Positions 24,249-37,800 of a DNA stretch of 64,000 nt are shown piece by piece (within the stretch, counting starts at the first letter, position 1; each line of letters opens with the position of its first letter). The notes under the pieces were generated by a model. The model saw only the letters and a program-made list of their open reading frames with translations. It made no database searches and was not told the origin of the DNA. A program made the translations under genes and the position numbers. The stretch is from Capitulum mitella (taxonomy: Eukaryota > Arthropoda > Thecostraca > Pollicipedomorpha > Pollicipedidae), in the NCBI GenBank assembly GCA_030062745.1, contig CP099839.1, positions 36,489,293-36,553,292 on the forward strand. Reading direction: 5' to 3'.

Positions 24249-24655
24249 CCGACCCCGTCCTGCCGACCAGAGCGCCTGCCCCCAGACCCCGCCGCCGACC
24301 AGAGCGCCTACCCCCAGACCGCGCCGCCGACCAGAGCGCCTGCCCTCAGACCGTGCCGCCGACCAGAGCGCCTGCCCTCAGACCGTGCCGCCGACTTGAG
24401 AGCGCCTACCCTCACACCGTGCCGCCGTCCCCGTCCTGCCGACCAGAACGCCTGCCCTCAGACGGTGCCGCCGACCAGAGCGTCTGCCCTCAGACCGTGC
24501 CGCCGACCAGAGCGCCTGCCCTCACACCGTGCTGCCGTCCCCGTCCTGCCGACCAGAGCGCCTGCCCTCACACCGTGCTGCCGTCCCCGTCTTGCCGACC
24601 AGAGCGCCTGCCCTCACACCGTGCCGCCGTCCCCGTCCTGCCGACCAGAGCGATT
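24249..24655 (+). repeat. 32/46-bp GC-rich tandem repeat
   Basis: The unit GACCAGAGCGCCTGCCCTCA is followed by GACCGTGCCGCC. Several later copies carry an extra 14 bp (GTCCCCGTCCTGCC). Open frames through it are composition artefacts. Confidence 0.88.
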
Positions 24656-25119
24656 TCACAAAACTTATCAAATGATCTTTGTTGTTGTTTTTGGTGGGTC
24701 CTTTGCTGATCAACCGTGATTCTATTGCGAGGTATGTTGCGTACTTTGAGTTGCCATTGGAACTATTACAAAAAGCCTCCAGAACAGCAAGTCGTTGCCG
24801 GAATGGATTGGCATTCACACCATCAAACATTTTCGCGTGGTTATCACTCCCCTTATTTGCGTACCAGCTTACCTGTGAGGACGTGGAGAACAATGACATC
24901 CGATTATTCGGAAAATCCAGAATTAGAAAGCTAAGAAAAAGAAACAGTACCAGAAACTCCTTCCCAAACATTTACGACACAGGATTAACCCTCTCTAGTG
25001 TTTGCTATTTGGCCACGTTCGACGGTACAGGGGGTACGGATGATAAAGAGCGGCGCAGCATCTGCGGCGAATGCGCCGCGATGAAGGTACAGCGACACTC
25101 GCGAGGCCGTGTGACCTCA

Positions 25120-25126
25120 TATAAAA
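25120..25126 (+). promoter_or_regulatory. candidate TATA box of the membrane protein gene
   Basis: TATAAAA stands alone in a CpG-rich stretch about 670 bp upstream of the ATG at 25796. A start near 25150 would leave a long GC-rich leader, including a GGC-repeat block at 25356-25380. Inferred from position only. Confidence 0.3.
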
Positions 25127-25149
25127 CGAGCTTTGGGTCGGCGTTTTAA

Positions 25150-25795
25150 AAAAGAGCCTGATCAGCGGCGCTGACGGCCCTCCCCGGACGGAAAGTCGAT
25201 CGTTAACACGGTCAGTCCTGTCGCGACACGGGCGCACAGGCGGGTCGACATCATCGTTCACCGGTCCCTCCGAACGGCGGAGACTCTCTCTCACGACGCG
25301 TGCCCACCGACCGTGACTCGCCGTCCGTCTGGCGTCACGATCGGGCGCGATCTGCGGCGGCGGCGGCGGCGGCGGCGCGCAGGCCGGCCCGACGCCCTGT
25401 CGCCGGACGGCGGATCTAGATAGTCTATCGGGAGCGGTGCCGGTATCGCGTCGGCCGATTACCGTCCGCCCCCGGCAGATTAGCCGGAGGGAGTTGACGT
25501 CACGGAGGACATCCGTGAACAACGGACACGGACGGCCGCGGGAGAGCCAGGGCTATAGCCAGCTGCGGCGCGCACTTTGCTATCGCCGCCGGGCCACAGG
25601 ACCAGTGTCCCGCCGTGGGCGCGGGCCGACTGAGGGACGCGCAGCAGGCCGACCAAACGGCCGGACTCCGTGCTCTGTGATCCGGCCGGCGGCGGGTCGC
25701 GGTCAGATCGCCGCAGCCACTCCGTTCGAGAGCCGCCGGCACGACCTGCCAGACCGGGGCCAGCGGACGGCAGGCGACACCGGCAGCTGCCCAGC
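25150..25795 (+). promoter_or_regulatory. CpG-rich 5' region of the membrane protein gene
   Basis: Dense in CG dinucleotides, with several long overlapping stop-free frames on both strands that are composition artefacts. It leads straight into the signal-peptide exon, so it is best read as 5' untranslated sequence and promoter-proximal DNA. Confidence 0.45.
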
Positions 25796-25847
25796 ATGAC
25801 GCTGTGGAGAACGGCCGTCCTGGCCGCTCTCCTCCTCTCGTGCACAG
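25796..25847 (+). CDS. membrane protein exon 1: signal peptide
   Basis: The ATG at 25796 opens MTLWRTAVLAALLLSCT, a typical cleavable signal peptide: short basic start, Leu/Ala core, small residues before the end. The exon stops at a strong donor (cacag|gtgaga) in phase 1. The ATG follows a long GC-rich stretch, as expected for a 5' untranslated region. Confidence 0.85.
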
Positions 25848-28800
25848 GTGAGACACAAGCTCCAGCCGCAGCGCCAGCTGACTGCAGTTAGACTGGCTAG
25901 AGCTCCTGCTCAGGTGGGAGTTCACTGTTAGTGAGACAGTCCGGAGCTCAAGCAGAATTGAGCTAAATGTAGTAATACAGCTCAGAGGTCCGGCTCAGGC
26001 GTGGGGTGAGTGTAGTGGTAAAGCCTGGAACTCCAGCTGAGGTAGGAAGTCTTTGTGCTCCCTGAAGCTCTCGCTGAGAAGGGAGTTCTTTGTTATGAGA
26101 CATACTGAAGCTCCCGCTGAGATGAGAGTTCTTTGTTGCACCGGCGCAGCCAAAGGAGAGCCGGGGGCCTCCTTTGGCTACGCCCCCCCCCCCCCCCTTA
26201 GGCCCCCTTTTTGTGAAAACCATTGCACATCATCTTCCCAGCAGGAGATTTTCGTATTACTTCAGTTCACACTGAACTCCGGCCTTCCATTAAGAAAATC
26301 CTGGCTGCGCCCCTGCTTTGTTGTACGACAGCCCAGAGCTCCGTCTGAGACGTTAAATGAACGTAATGAGACAGCGTGGACATCTCCTGAGACGGGAGTT
26401 CAGAGTTGTCAGGAAACTCGGGGCTTCAACTGTTTGTAATTGAGCAGTCAAGAAAAGGGGCTTTTTGAGCCTACGACCATTCTACTGTTCATACGCCCAT
26501 TCTTCGAACTTCGCCGGTGCACATGGGTTGTGAAAGAGACTGGGGTATGAATTATTTCGCAATCTGCGTGCACATGAGACAAAATAAGGACACATCTCAG
26601 CGTAGCAAAGTTTGAGAGCATACATGTGCGGGTGAACGATATCTATACTCTTGGCATCTGCGACTTTTCTGGATTCCCAGCTTCAGGCATGTCTCCTAAC
26701 TGACTGAAATGTGCCAGAACAAATCCGAAAGATCACTAGGTATTAATGCCGCTGTAGTCGGTAGTGCACATATCCTCTTAGCTAGGTACTGTAACTATTC
26801 AGGTGGTAGTGACTAGGGACGTTGCCAGATGTGAGCATCCAGAACACTTAAAAGTAAACCGGCATTACAGATGTGGTAGTGACAACATTCAAGTTACTCG
26901 ATAACTCGCAGAGATCCTTTGAATATTTTTAGCCTTGAAGACTTGCCAAATGACTCCGACAGAAACTGATGGATTACTTGAGTCGTAATGATTATTCCTT
27001 CTGATCAGTCCTCAATATATTATCGGTCAATAATAGAAAACAATGCCTCTTTACACTTTCAATCGTGAGTTCGAAATTCCCCGCAGGATGGTGTGTTGAG
27101 TCCGTTCGGCTGGAGCTGGACACAAGTTCAGAAGTCTCTGAAGACCGCGCTCCAGGATGGGCGTCTCCAGCCTGCCAAGACTTCGGCACAGAATGTCACT
27201 TAAATTGCTCGCTTGAAAGTCAAGTTGTGGAGTCCATCAACGCCTCGTCTTTGCCCGCACACTGTTCGGTAAGCAGGTCCGTGTCCGTTGGTCCGCCCGC
27301 TGTCGTCAGTGAACCCAGTCAGACTTTATGACAAGCTTTTTACGGGTCTGTCGTTCTACTGGACGGCATTCACCAGGCGCTATCACGTTCATCCCCTCGA
27401 CACAGCGACATTTCGTGGGCACTAGCGTCTTTCGTCCCGCCTTTCGTTAGAGCGGAACCGCCGTGGCTGTCAGGGCCGCTTTTCCGCAGTGTGGCGACAG
27501 CACGTTGGCGTTGTCGTTTTTACTCGTCAGATGCAACAATGAGCAGCGGAACCACACGCCATTAATAGCAGAAGCCTCGTGACTTGCATTTGTTGTTCCC
27601 GATTGCTCGGGAGAACAGTATGCGTGCCTGACGTGGGACGGAACTCGAGCGCTGCGATCTCGCCCCGCCGGGCCCAACACGCCGTGCCGCCGTCGTCCTC
27701 AGTCGAGCGTCAGCTGGACGCTGTCCGGGCCGGCCGGGTCGATCCTCCGGCTGCGGCTGGACGACGGCTCGCGGCTCGGCCCCGGCGAGAGCCTGGTGGT
27801 GACGGACGGCGACAAGGAGCTGGCCGAGCTGACCAAGTCCAGGGAGGCCTGGGTGACCAGCAGCGGCCCAGCGCTGACCGTGGAGTACAAGCTGGCCAGC
27901 CAGACGGGCAAGCGAGGCTCCCTGCAGCTCACCGTGGTGGCCTACAACGAGAGTGAGTCCCGATTACACGGCTCGAGGAGAGGGTGGCTGTCTCAGCTAG
28001 ACAAGCAGACAGGCAGACGGACGAGAGGGGAAGAGAGGGGGAGGGGAGAGGGATGAGGAGAAGGGAGACAGGGGAGAAGAAAGAAAGGGAGAGAGGAATG
28101 GAGGGAGTGGGAAAAGGGGGAATGAGAGGGAGAAGGGGGAAGAGAGTGAGTGAGAGGGAGGGAGAAAGAGAGAGTTGGAGGAGGGAAAGGGACGGTGAGA
28201 GAAGAGGCAGATATGTACGAGGGATGATCAAAATGTTTTCGGTCCGACCCAGAGGTATGGTGAGAAAAGGAGCGATATTAGCGCTATATCATCTTGGGTC
28301 CCTGATCAATGTGTACAAAAGTTTTCGTACATTAGGCTATGATATGCTCTGTTTTACAGACATTGGTATAGCATTGGTATAGAAATAAGTTAGCATGGTT
28401 TGTGTTACTTAGTAAAAGACATGAATCAGTTTGTTAATCGTGAATCCTTGTAGTTCAATATGACCTTTTTGAATAAGAAATGAATTCCATATTTTTGATG
28501 AATTAAAAAAAAACGAAATGGAATGAATGAAAAAGAAAGAAAATTAAACGAATAAAAAAGAAATGAATTCCGTATTTTTCAATGTGAATCAGGATCAGAA
28601 TCACCTTCATGGGCCGCGAACCAGAGCTAAATCGATTCCCAGCTTCTTGAATTATGTACATGACTGAATGCGTTTACATAAAAATCATGTCACCTCAAAA
28701 ATATTGGGCAGATATGCGTGACACCATGGATGATTCGATCCCATCATGCTCCACAAAAATATTAAAAAAAAAAACAGTGCGCCGTTTAAGCGGCGGAACA

Positions 28801-31800
28801 TGTCCACTAAAGATGCGGGAAGGCCATAGCGACCTTCAACATCCGCAAGCGAAGAAGATGTTGAAAAAGTCCTCGGTCTGGTATCCAATGGACACTGCTG
28901 TATGACATGCCACCTAATTGGTTTTACATGCGACACTGAGACGACAATCGTTCATCACCATACTGCGCACTTTTTCCCCATTTCCTTTTCATTCGGATGT
29001 TGAAGGTCACCCTGACCTCAGAGCTTATTCAGCGGACTTGCTCTCCCGCCTGGACTCAGCACATCACTGTTTTATTGTGAAGTATGATAGAGCTGAACCA
29101 CTTAGTTGTGTCACGCATGTCTGTTAAAAGATCTTATCGGCAGGCTTTTTAAACAATGGTATTCCTTGTCCACGCAGCTGTCTATGTTATGTCTTGTGGC
29201 TAAACCATCTATCTAAACTACTATTTACCTAACTATCTATCTAACTATCTAAACCATCTAAACTAAAGTACTGAACTGTCTAAACTATATAACATGCTTG
29301 TCTACAGACTTGCTTGCGCTTTGCCAAAGAACCCAAGTTCATGTTGTGTAAATGTAATTGGTTGTCTCTGTTGTCTCTCTTGCACTGCCTGCGGGTCAGA
29401 CCGGCAACTTTCTAATGACCCCTTTACAATGAAAGAGGGAGAGAAATGACAGAATCCCTCTCGGAGGCTCGGCCACCTGGGAAGTCCAGAAGGCTAATAC
29501 ATAGGTAGGTTCTTGGAAATCTGACCTAGTCTGGTTGCGGTCTGTTTCTCTGTCTTTTAGGTACGGAAGTTGTAACCCCAAATTTGTTGGAATACCCAGT
29601 TAGGCAGGAACAAGCATATTTTGAACACATCTTTGAAGTCAGCTGAACGTTCCATTGTTTCGGCATCGATTGCTCCATTTACTTCGTTAACGTTTTCGTT
29701 GTCACCCGAATCTGAACAAATCTGTCAGTATCAAAAGTAAAACGAAGCTCATGGTATGTGCCATGTGTTCTTGCAGGGTGTATCCGCTGAGCCAGCATTT
29801 TCAGTCGTCCCTGGTGCGGCCTAACGAGACCAAGTAGCAAGCACTGCCTGAAATAAACCTGTCCGAGATCATTTTGCGATCGTACTTGATATATGTATTG
29901 GTATGTACCATTTGATCGTAGCCCCTCTTTCTCTCTGTCTCGGCAGCCCGTGAGACCGTCACTCTGCATGGTCTGACCGGCGTGCTGACTGCCCCCGAGC
30001 AGACCAACATCACCGGCGGCACGGACTACGCGCTCAACACAGAGAAGATGTGGGAGCTCGACATTAATGCCTACCATATCAACATCACCGTGGAGAAGAT
30101 GAACCTGGACCCGGCCTCCGTCGACGTCGTCGTCATCGGCTACGGTGAGTCCTGAACGGATCATGTTCCTGGCGGAGCCGCGAGCATTTCTGGGAAAGCC
30201 CGGGGGGCAGCGACGGCTGCGGACCCAGCTAGTGGCCCGTCGAGGACTCGGCGATTGGTCAAAACGATCTTTAAATCCAGAGTCCAGCTGAATTCGAGGC
30301 TTGGAACCGCTTTGTTTGGTATCTGTGTTTGGTTTGGTAGTCGTGATCGCGAAGATAGGAAAATGTCGCAACGACACGATTTTCTGTAGCGATGTTCAGC
30401 TGAGCTTGGATCCAACGTCTTGGTGCTATGATGACCAGCTGGTGTGATGACGCTGTCTGTCTCCCTGACCGGACGTCGCTGGGCTACAGGGCGTGGACCG
30501 CTGGATTCACTGCCTCCGGGTATTCTGCTTACGGGGAAGTTCCCGTCCAAGAAGTACCACATCAGAGGCGGCCGGGCGTTCGTCTACTTTTTGTCACGCA
30601 ACCACGCGCAACCGCGTCACCCGTTCAACATCAGCTATGTGGCTAAGGGTGAGATGTATTGAGGACCGGGCCGCAGGAGTACACATATCAGACAGGCAGA
30701 CGCATTAGAGACGGCCGGTGTCGACTGAGAGACGATTAAAGAGTAGTGAAGTAAAGGAATATCCCGTTCGAAGACGGAGAGGTTTTTCGTTCTGGAAAAT
30801 TACATGAAGGGAACTTGGGGAATATAAATTGGGTACACACAAGTAAAGGGAACTTCTTCGTAAAGGGAGTTCTTCTTCGTGACACTTCTTCGTGAACAGT
30901 TCTTCCTAAAGGGAGTATAATTTGGATCACTCCATGTCACATTGTGAATGAAACCCGACTTGTTTTGCGAAACTTTCCGCACTTTCATATTCACAGGAAT
31001 GTTTTACTGAAACGTAACTTGTGAACTTGTGAAACCATGGACTAGGATTATTGTATATACGTAATCGATGATGATGACATCAGTGGTTCTACCTTTGCGA
31101 CCTATGTTTCTGCGCATAAATGGCCCATTATTCGCAAGGAAAGCACCTGCCATGGACCACCACCACCGCTTTCACAGAGATCAAAGGAACCACGACGACG
31201 ATGCCTACGACGACCGACAAGAACCATCCGCCGACTCCCACCGGTCTGCCATTCGACCTGCCAGTGTACATCACAGGCACGGACCCCGCCCCCTTCATGA
31301 ACCGGTCCACTGGCGCTGCCGAGCAGCTGCAAACGGTGCTGGCCAACGCCACCAACGCGTACGCCGAGGACCACCAGATCTTCACCTGGCGCCCCGTGCA
31401 GTAAGCCAGCGGCGACTGCGCAGCCCGCGTCGATCGACGCAGCGACGCCATCGCCACGTGGCGACATATAACGCGAAACAGACATAACTGGTACATTCAA
31501 GGGTGCTTTAGACAGATCAAGGCGTTTCCGAAATTCTGGTATCGGACACCTTAGGTTTCTCTGTCACAGTAATCCCTGCTTCTTGTCGCCGTTCGGGAAG
31601 CGGCTTTCTCGGCCTCAAACTGCCACTGACGCACTGCGTCGCGTGAGCAACTCGCGTTGTTTGGCGCTGCTAGTATCTCTGGATTTCTGCTACTGGCCTC
31701 GAGGGAGGCGCGCAACACCGTACAGGCAGAGCTCCCGGAGATGGTCGACACTCGTCTGGTCACGTTTCCAGCCCTGACGATGTCCTCTTCCGCTCGTGGC

Positions 31801-34800
31801 TCATGTGCGACTATGTCTCTGGCTGGGTGCGACCCGACCCCAACTGCTTCCGGGTCCACTGGTTCGTGGAGATGCTGACGATAGACGGCGACTGGGCCTT
31901 CTACATGGCGGACCTGCGCAGTGTTATCCTGGAGCACAACGAAGAAATCAACGATGCTCTCGGATACAAGGTAATGTCTGATACAGGGTGTCGGCAGACT
32001 CTGTTCGTTTTGTTCTGTCGATCTCGCTTTGTTCCTCCGCGTCAGCGCCTTTGAAATGCATTGTACCACAAAATGCAAGCTACTTGAACGTTAAGGAAAA
32101 TTAATATAGTATATAACATGTATCGTGAAAAATATTTCAAAATGGTGCCTATCTGTGATGAATAAAGCGACATAGCATCTATTTTGCTCTCGAATAATTC
32201 AACAGGCAAATTCTTTGAGTGATGGACATGAATCTAAGACGACTGCGCATCATGTGTGGTTTCGTCATCAGAACAGATGGTGAATGTTTATATTTGTTGT
32301 TTGTTCTGATTTCTTCGTGCAAAATGCTTCACAATTTTTTTAAGAAATGAAATTACGTCAGTTGCTCGTAACCTAACTTTTGATCCAAACTAAGACCACA
32401 AAATGTGCCAGAATGTCATGCCGAACTCGTGGCCGGAGTGGGAGACCAGCGGATTAGTGCCGTGCCGACGAAACATCAAAAGCGTCCATCTCCTCGCACA
32501 GGTGTCTCTGTCCCTGGATCAGGTGGACAAGCGCTGGTGGTGGGGCGTCACCGGTGTCATCGTTCCCGTGACGCTAGTCGTGTTTGCGGTGATCATGTGC
32601 AACTGCAACAGGAAGTCCCGGAAAAAGTGGGTAGTCGCGGCTGCTTACTGCCAGGTTATCCCAAGTAATTGGAAAAAAACTCGAAAAGATTCGGTCTTAT
32701 CAAAAGACAGATTGATGAGCCCATGTCAAAATCACTTAAGACATCTTATTGTCATGCAGTATTCTCGGAACTAGCATGACAAGATCGTATGCTAGAAAGA
32801 GTTATTCGTGATGCGGTTTTCATAAAATGATCGCCGAAGGTGCGCACCATCAGCAATAACCGTCTCATCTTGCAACGCCAGGAGCGAGAAGGAGTTGAAA
32901 AAGTCGAGCATTGATGTGGACGAAAATCACCTGGCTGATGATGTCCTGGCTGGCAAGGAGGTCAGCAAGATATACAAGGAAGTGCACGAAATCTCTGACG
33001 ACGAAGATGTGAGTGCAACAGACTGTGTGTTCACAGATCTGGTTCTTTGCTTAGTAATTTATAGATACCTTTCCGATCTCCACCTGTCGCATCAGGCGTC
33101 GCCGCCGCCACGTGCCAGTTGTCTTGATATTTTCAGATTGTCTCTGTGGTCTCCGACGCGTTCGCCTCATTGCAGAGGCAGTTCCGCGAGGCCTTCCGGG
33201 ACGACGACGGCTACCAGGACTACGATCCGGAGCTGCGCAGCAAGCTGCGTCGCCAGGAGCTGCACGCGCGCTTCTCCCGTCCGCCATCCGCACCGCTCAA
33301 GTCAGCGCTCAAGTCGCCCAAACCGGCTCCCATCGCCTACACCAACGCCGCGTTTGAACCGGACGAGGCTGTGTCACCCGCCGGCGGCGGCGGCGGCGGC
33401 GACGGCGACGGCGACGGCGGCGGCGGCGGCGCGGCGGCGGCGGTGGTCAGGCGTTCTTCCCGGCCGACCAGCCGACCCCGGCGCCGGTGCCCGTCTCAGC
33501 CGAGCTGACCGAGCAGCTGCGCCTGCTGAACGAACTGCAGAAGACGATGAAACAGGAGGAGACGGTGCCCGGCCTGGAGCTGCCTCGCGTCAACCGACTG
33601 GTGACGCCGGAGCCGGCCGACAACGGACCGCCCAAGATCTACAGCATGAACGAAGACGGGTGAGCAGTCCGGCCAGCCAGGCCACGGCTGAGTAGAGGAG
33701 GGTAACACGGGCACTGGTGGGATCTGGCGCGAAACTGGGAGATGAAGGTGACGAAAGACTTTCAGCTAGGTTTGGTGATTCACGGGATGACGAAACTGGG
33801 TAAACTCTGGGACGGGGCACTGACAATTTTCTGGGAATTCTTTCCATGCGCAACTATACACATACCGTTTGAAATTCACAAAGACCTGAGAGCATTGCAT
33901 CCTGTTCCCGTTCACAAGCCCTTTCAACTCATAAACGCGTACCGTAAAATGAGGTTATATTTGCCCATTTTTCGAGAAAATGTGATTACTTCATAACTAG
34001 TAATCAAATAGCGTGCATTTAGTCCCCCTATACGACTGTCGTTGAGTTGACTCCGACGGATTTTTTTCAGTTCTACGCCCGAACTACTGAAGCGATGGTC
34101 ATGGATTTTTTCGTGGCTGAATTTCTGTCATTTTGCATCTTATCAGAAAATTTTAAACCTATACCTGTTAAGGTCATGGAGTAGGGTTATAGTGGTCGAA
34201 TGTCTGCACCCAACAGCGGACGATTTTTAGTGGTTTAGCGTTTTGTAATCTTATACCGTTATAAGTTTCCTAAAAATCGTGGTTTCACAAGAAAGCCTTT
34301 GCAGGCCAGTGATTGACCCTTACCTTACTTGACCTGGACTACGAGGATCTATTTCACAGGGTAGCCTTTGCAGGTCAGTGTGTTATATAGTGGTGCTTCC
34401 GAAGCATATATGACTATCCATAAATATTTTCAGAGTGTAAACCAAAGATGTGTATTCGGTTGCGGGTCTGGAAAGCCGGTATGAAACGTGACCCGACCCC
34501 AGGTCACGGGGTGAGGGGTACAGTTATGTGTGCAAATAACGTGGGAAGCACCAGGGTGCACATCCAAGCCTCAGAACCGCCAAACAAGTCCCGTGATGTC
34601 AAGACCAAAGGTAAAAAGGGCCGAAAGTTTAGCTGACCTAATGTCATTGACGTGGAACCTTCCAAAAAATTCGAGATAACAGAATCGTTGTATTTGTCAC
34701 GTGCTCTGAATATGCCAAGTTTTATGATCAATGACCTGAAGTCACTCTAAGTTTAAAAATTGACACGATATGTAGAAATATTGCATATTACTTCAAGTAT

Positions 34801-37800
34801 GGTATCTCTGGGCCTTTTCGTTTTTTACTACCTTCAGAAGCCCGGAAGGTGGGTTTTCATGAACCCCTCTCACCGGATCGGCGAAGGTTAACCCAACATC
34901 GCGCTTTTTAAAAAGTGGACGTAAGTAAAACACAAAGCAGCGCGTTAAACCACGTCATGACCACGTTTGACTGTTTTTTCTTAAGGCTAAATCCACTTGG
35001 CCATTTTTGGAACTTGAAACGTCCCACGCTTGTTGGTTGCCTGTGGCTGCCTTCTTATGCATCTGAGTTTCGCCTTTCCATGCCTGATGCCATTGCCGTT
35101 CACTTCTAATTCCCGCCACCCCTGTGCGTGGAAAACGCCCAGATATCTCAGAGTCCTTTTATAATTTTGCACCCTGCCCAAAATTCCCCGAAAAGCGACG
35201 TCCGGCAGACGTACAGGGGAACATGACCCGCCAAACACCCGAAAAATGCTGCAGGCGCCCGCTGTCACTTCCCGCGCTGCAACGAAACAGAAGACCGTTT
35301 GATGGAGAGGAACTCAAACATTCAGAATTATGGTTTTATTGTTTTCCCACACTTTTAACCCTATTCCCGGAGGGCTAGTTGGTATGGTCGATTCACAGCA
35401 GGGGGGGCGGATTCGGCTCCCCCTGAGATCTCGAGAACTACTTGTCCGATTTCATCGCAACAAACGGCAATCGATTCGCCATGACGTGAACTACATTTTT
35501 ATAAAAAGAAATCTCCAAAATTTTGAAATGTGTGGATACAGGGGGAAAAAATGTCAAAATAAGGGGTATTTTTGGACTTCTTATAACTCCGTTGTTTTTC
35601 GACCGATTTCGATGAAACTGATATCAATCGAGAGATTATGGATAGGGCTTTTACCATGGGTCCGCAAATGTGAAATTTTGAGAAAATTCATGGGCGTTCA
35701 CAGGGTTTTAAAAATAGGAGGATTAGTTTTCTAACAACTGAATGAAAAAAAGAAACAAACACCCTTTTTTGGCTTCTGCTAGTCATGTTATACTCAAGAA
35801 GTACAAATCACATTACAATGTTTGTATAATGTTAGCATAGGCGGTGCCAGGGATATGAAAAAGGGGGAACTGTCACGGTCATACGTTTCTCAGATCAACT
35901 TGTGACCTTCGACCTTAAATGACCTCCAGTGACCTTGGGGTCACTTGGAATGATCTCGTGTACATTTAATATTATCTGTAAACGTTTTCAATCATTTGAA
36001 TTCACTCTATTTCAAAAATCCCATTTTAAGGCTATTGCGATATAGGGTACGCGCACTGACATTTTAGGTCATATCTCCGTGACCCGACCTGATATCAAGC
36101 TGAAACTTGGTACACAAGTAGAGGGCACCCTTCTACGTCATATGTATTCCGGGTTTGGCATTTGAAAAAGACGGTGCCGAAATTATTGCAAAAAAACAAA
36201 TTTTGACTTTTGACCTTGACCTGACCTTGTAAAGTGACCTCAAATAAACAAAATTTTATATGCACATTGCCCAACTATTTGGCTATACAGCTGTATAAAG
36301 TTTTAAGTTCTATCTTAAAAAACTCTGTTTTTGGTAGACATTTTTCTTTTACCCTCAACATGGCCAAAAATGTCCTGAGGTACCTCTCAAAAACGTTGCC
36401 TGGCTCCGCCCCTGAGCAAAATAGAATTCTGAAATTTTGTCACGATGCGTAGAAAGAATAGCTAAGAAAAGTCAAAAAGTTTCGTGGAGCTGCGTTAAAA
36501 AGCCTAGAATTGGCAAGCAGAAAACCCGAGGGAGCGGAATCAGCCCCCTGCCGGGAATAGAGTTAAAGATTCAGCAACCTTAAGAAGAGGCCGCTACTTC
36601 AAACTTCATCCTTTTTCTTTCGAGGTGATGACAACATTGTTCTACGTCCGCCTCTAATCAGCGGCATTTGAAACTCCAGTTGTCGGCCTTTTTTCAAAGG
36701 GCCAAAGCGGCCCCTACAAAACGCTAACTGCAATTTTCATGAGGAAAAAATGTTGTGGAGAAAGCGGCTCCCTTTCTAGGGTCTTTCGGGGTCGGATCTA
36801 CGAGGCAGCTGTCCTCACTTGCCTCAGGAGGAAAATCACGATCCAGATGTGTTTAAATTAGGTTGCAGAGGAACGATTTTCCGAATGAAGAAAATGTGAC
36901 ATTTTGGAACTGGTACAAATTGTTGACATCAGAGGTACCGCGACGGGAGGAAAAAATGGAGATGGCTCGAAAGTGGAAACGTAGTCGGAAGGCTCTGCAT
37001 TACGAGGTCATGTCAGGTCTACCACACCCAAGTAATTTTTTACCACAGCAAATTTGAAACATTTTTTTCATTCTTGGGCTAAAGATATCACCCACGGTCA
37101 AAGAAACCTCGTTTGACGATAATGAGCTGGGTCACTAATTTCCATTATCTCAGGGGAAGAGTGAGGGAGAATGAGGAGACTGCCTAACAGGCTGCAGGGG
37201 GGGGGGGGTGTTTCCAATCGGAGAGCACCTGAACGCGGGTGACGGCATGAAAGCCGTTCATGGACGAATGTTCTCCATGGATACGAAGACGCCCTATCGT
37301 TCACCTTTGCCTTCCTGGGGCTCGTGTGGACCCATTTGGGTTTTCTGAGGATAGCCAAAAAGAGAAGAAGCAAAGACATTAAATTTGGCGTACCTTTTCA
37401 TGCACACCTTGTGTCAGTTTTCAAACTAAGGGTCAGCCCAGGTTATTAACCCAGGTCAGGATGCAGAGGAACAAACCGAATGAAGAAAGTGCGTCATTGT
37501 GGAATGCGGGGAGGGGTGGGAAGTGGAGCAAAATCCGGGACGCGTCCTTCCGTTGGTCCAATCCTTTTGTGGTTCTTCCATGACCTACCTCTTCTCGCAT
37601 GTGGCTCTGCGTGGCCATCAAGAGTTTTGTGAACACTGTGTCCATCGATTCCTGGTGTTCTTGATCTGGGAAGCGATTACAAACCAGCCGTCGCAGACAG
37701 ATGTACATTGAGCCTGCTATCAGGCTAGAGTTCCAAAAATCATACGACGTTTTTTGGTCGGTGCACTGGGACTGAATCTCTCTAAAATGACAACTGATTG

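Noticed and set aside
24243-24719. 158-codon Pro/Arg-rich frame
   Set aside because: It is the translation of the 32/46-bp tandem repeat.
32895-33695. 266-codon plus-strand frame over exons 9 and 10
   Set aside because: It reads through an intron and then follows the wrong register of the GC-rich exon. The true frame is fixed by splice phase and by the helix after the Gly repeat.
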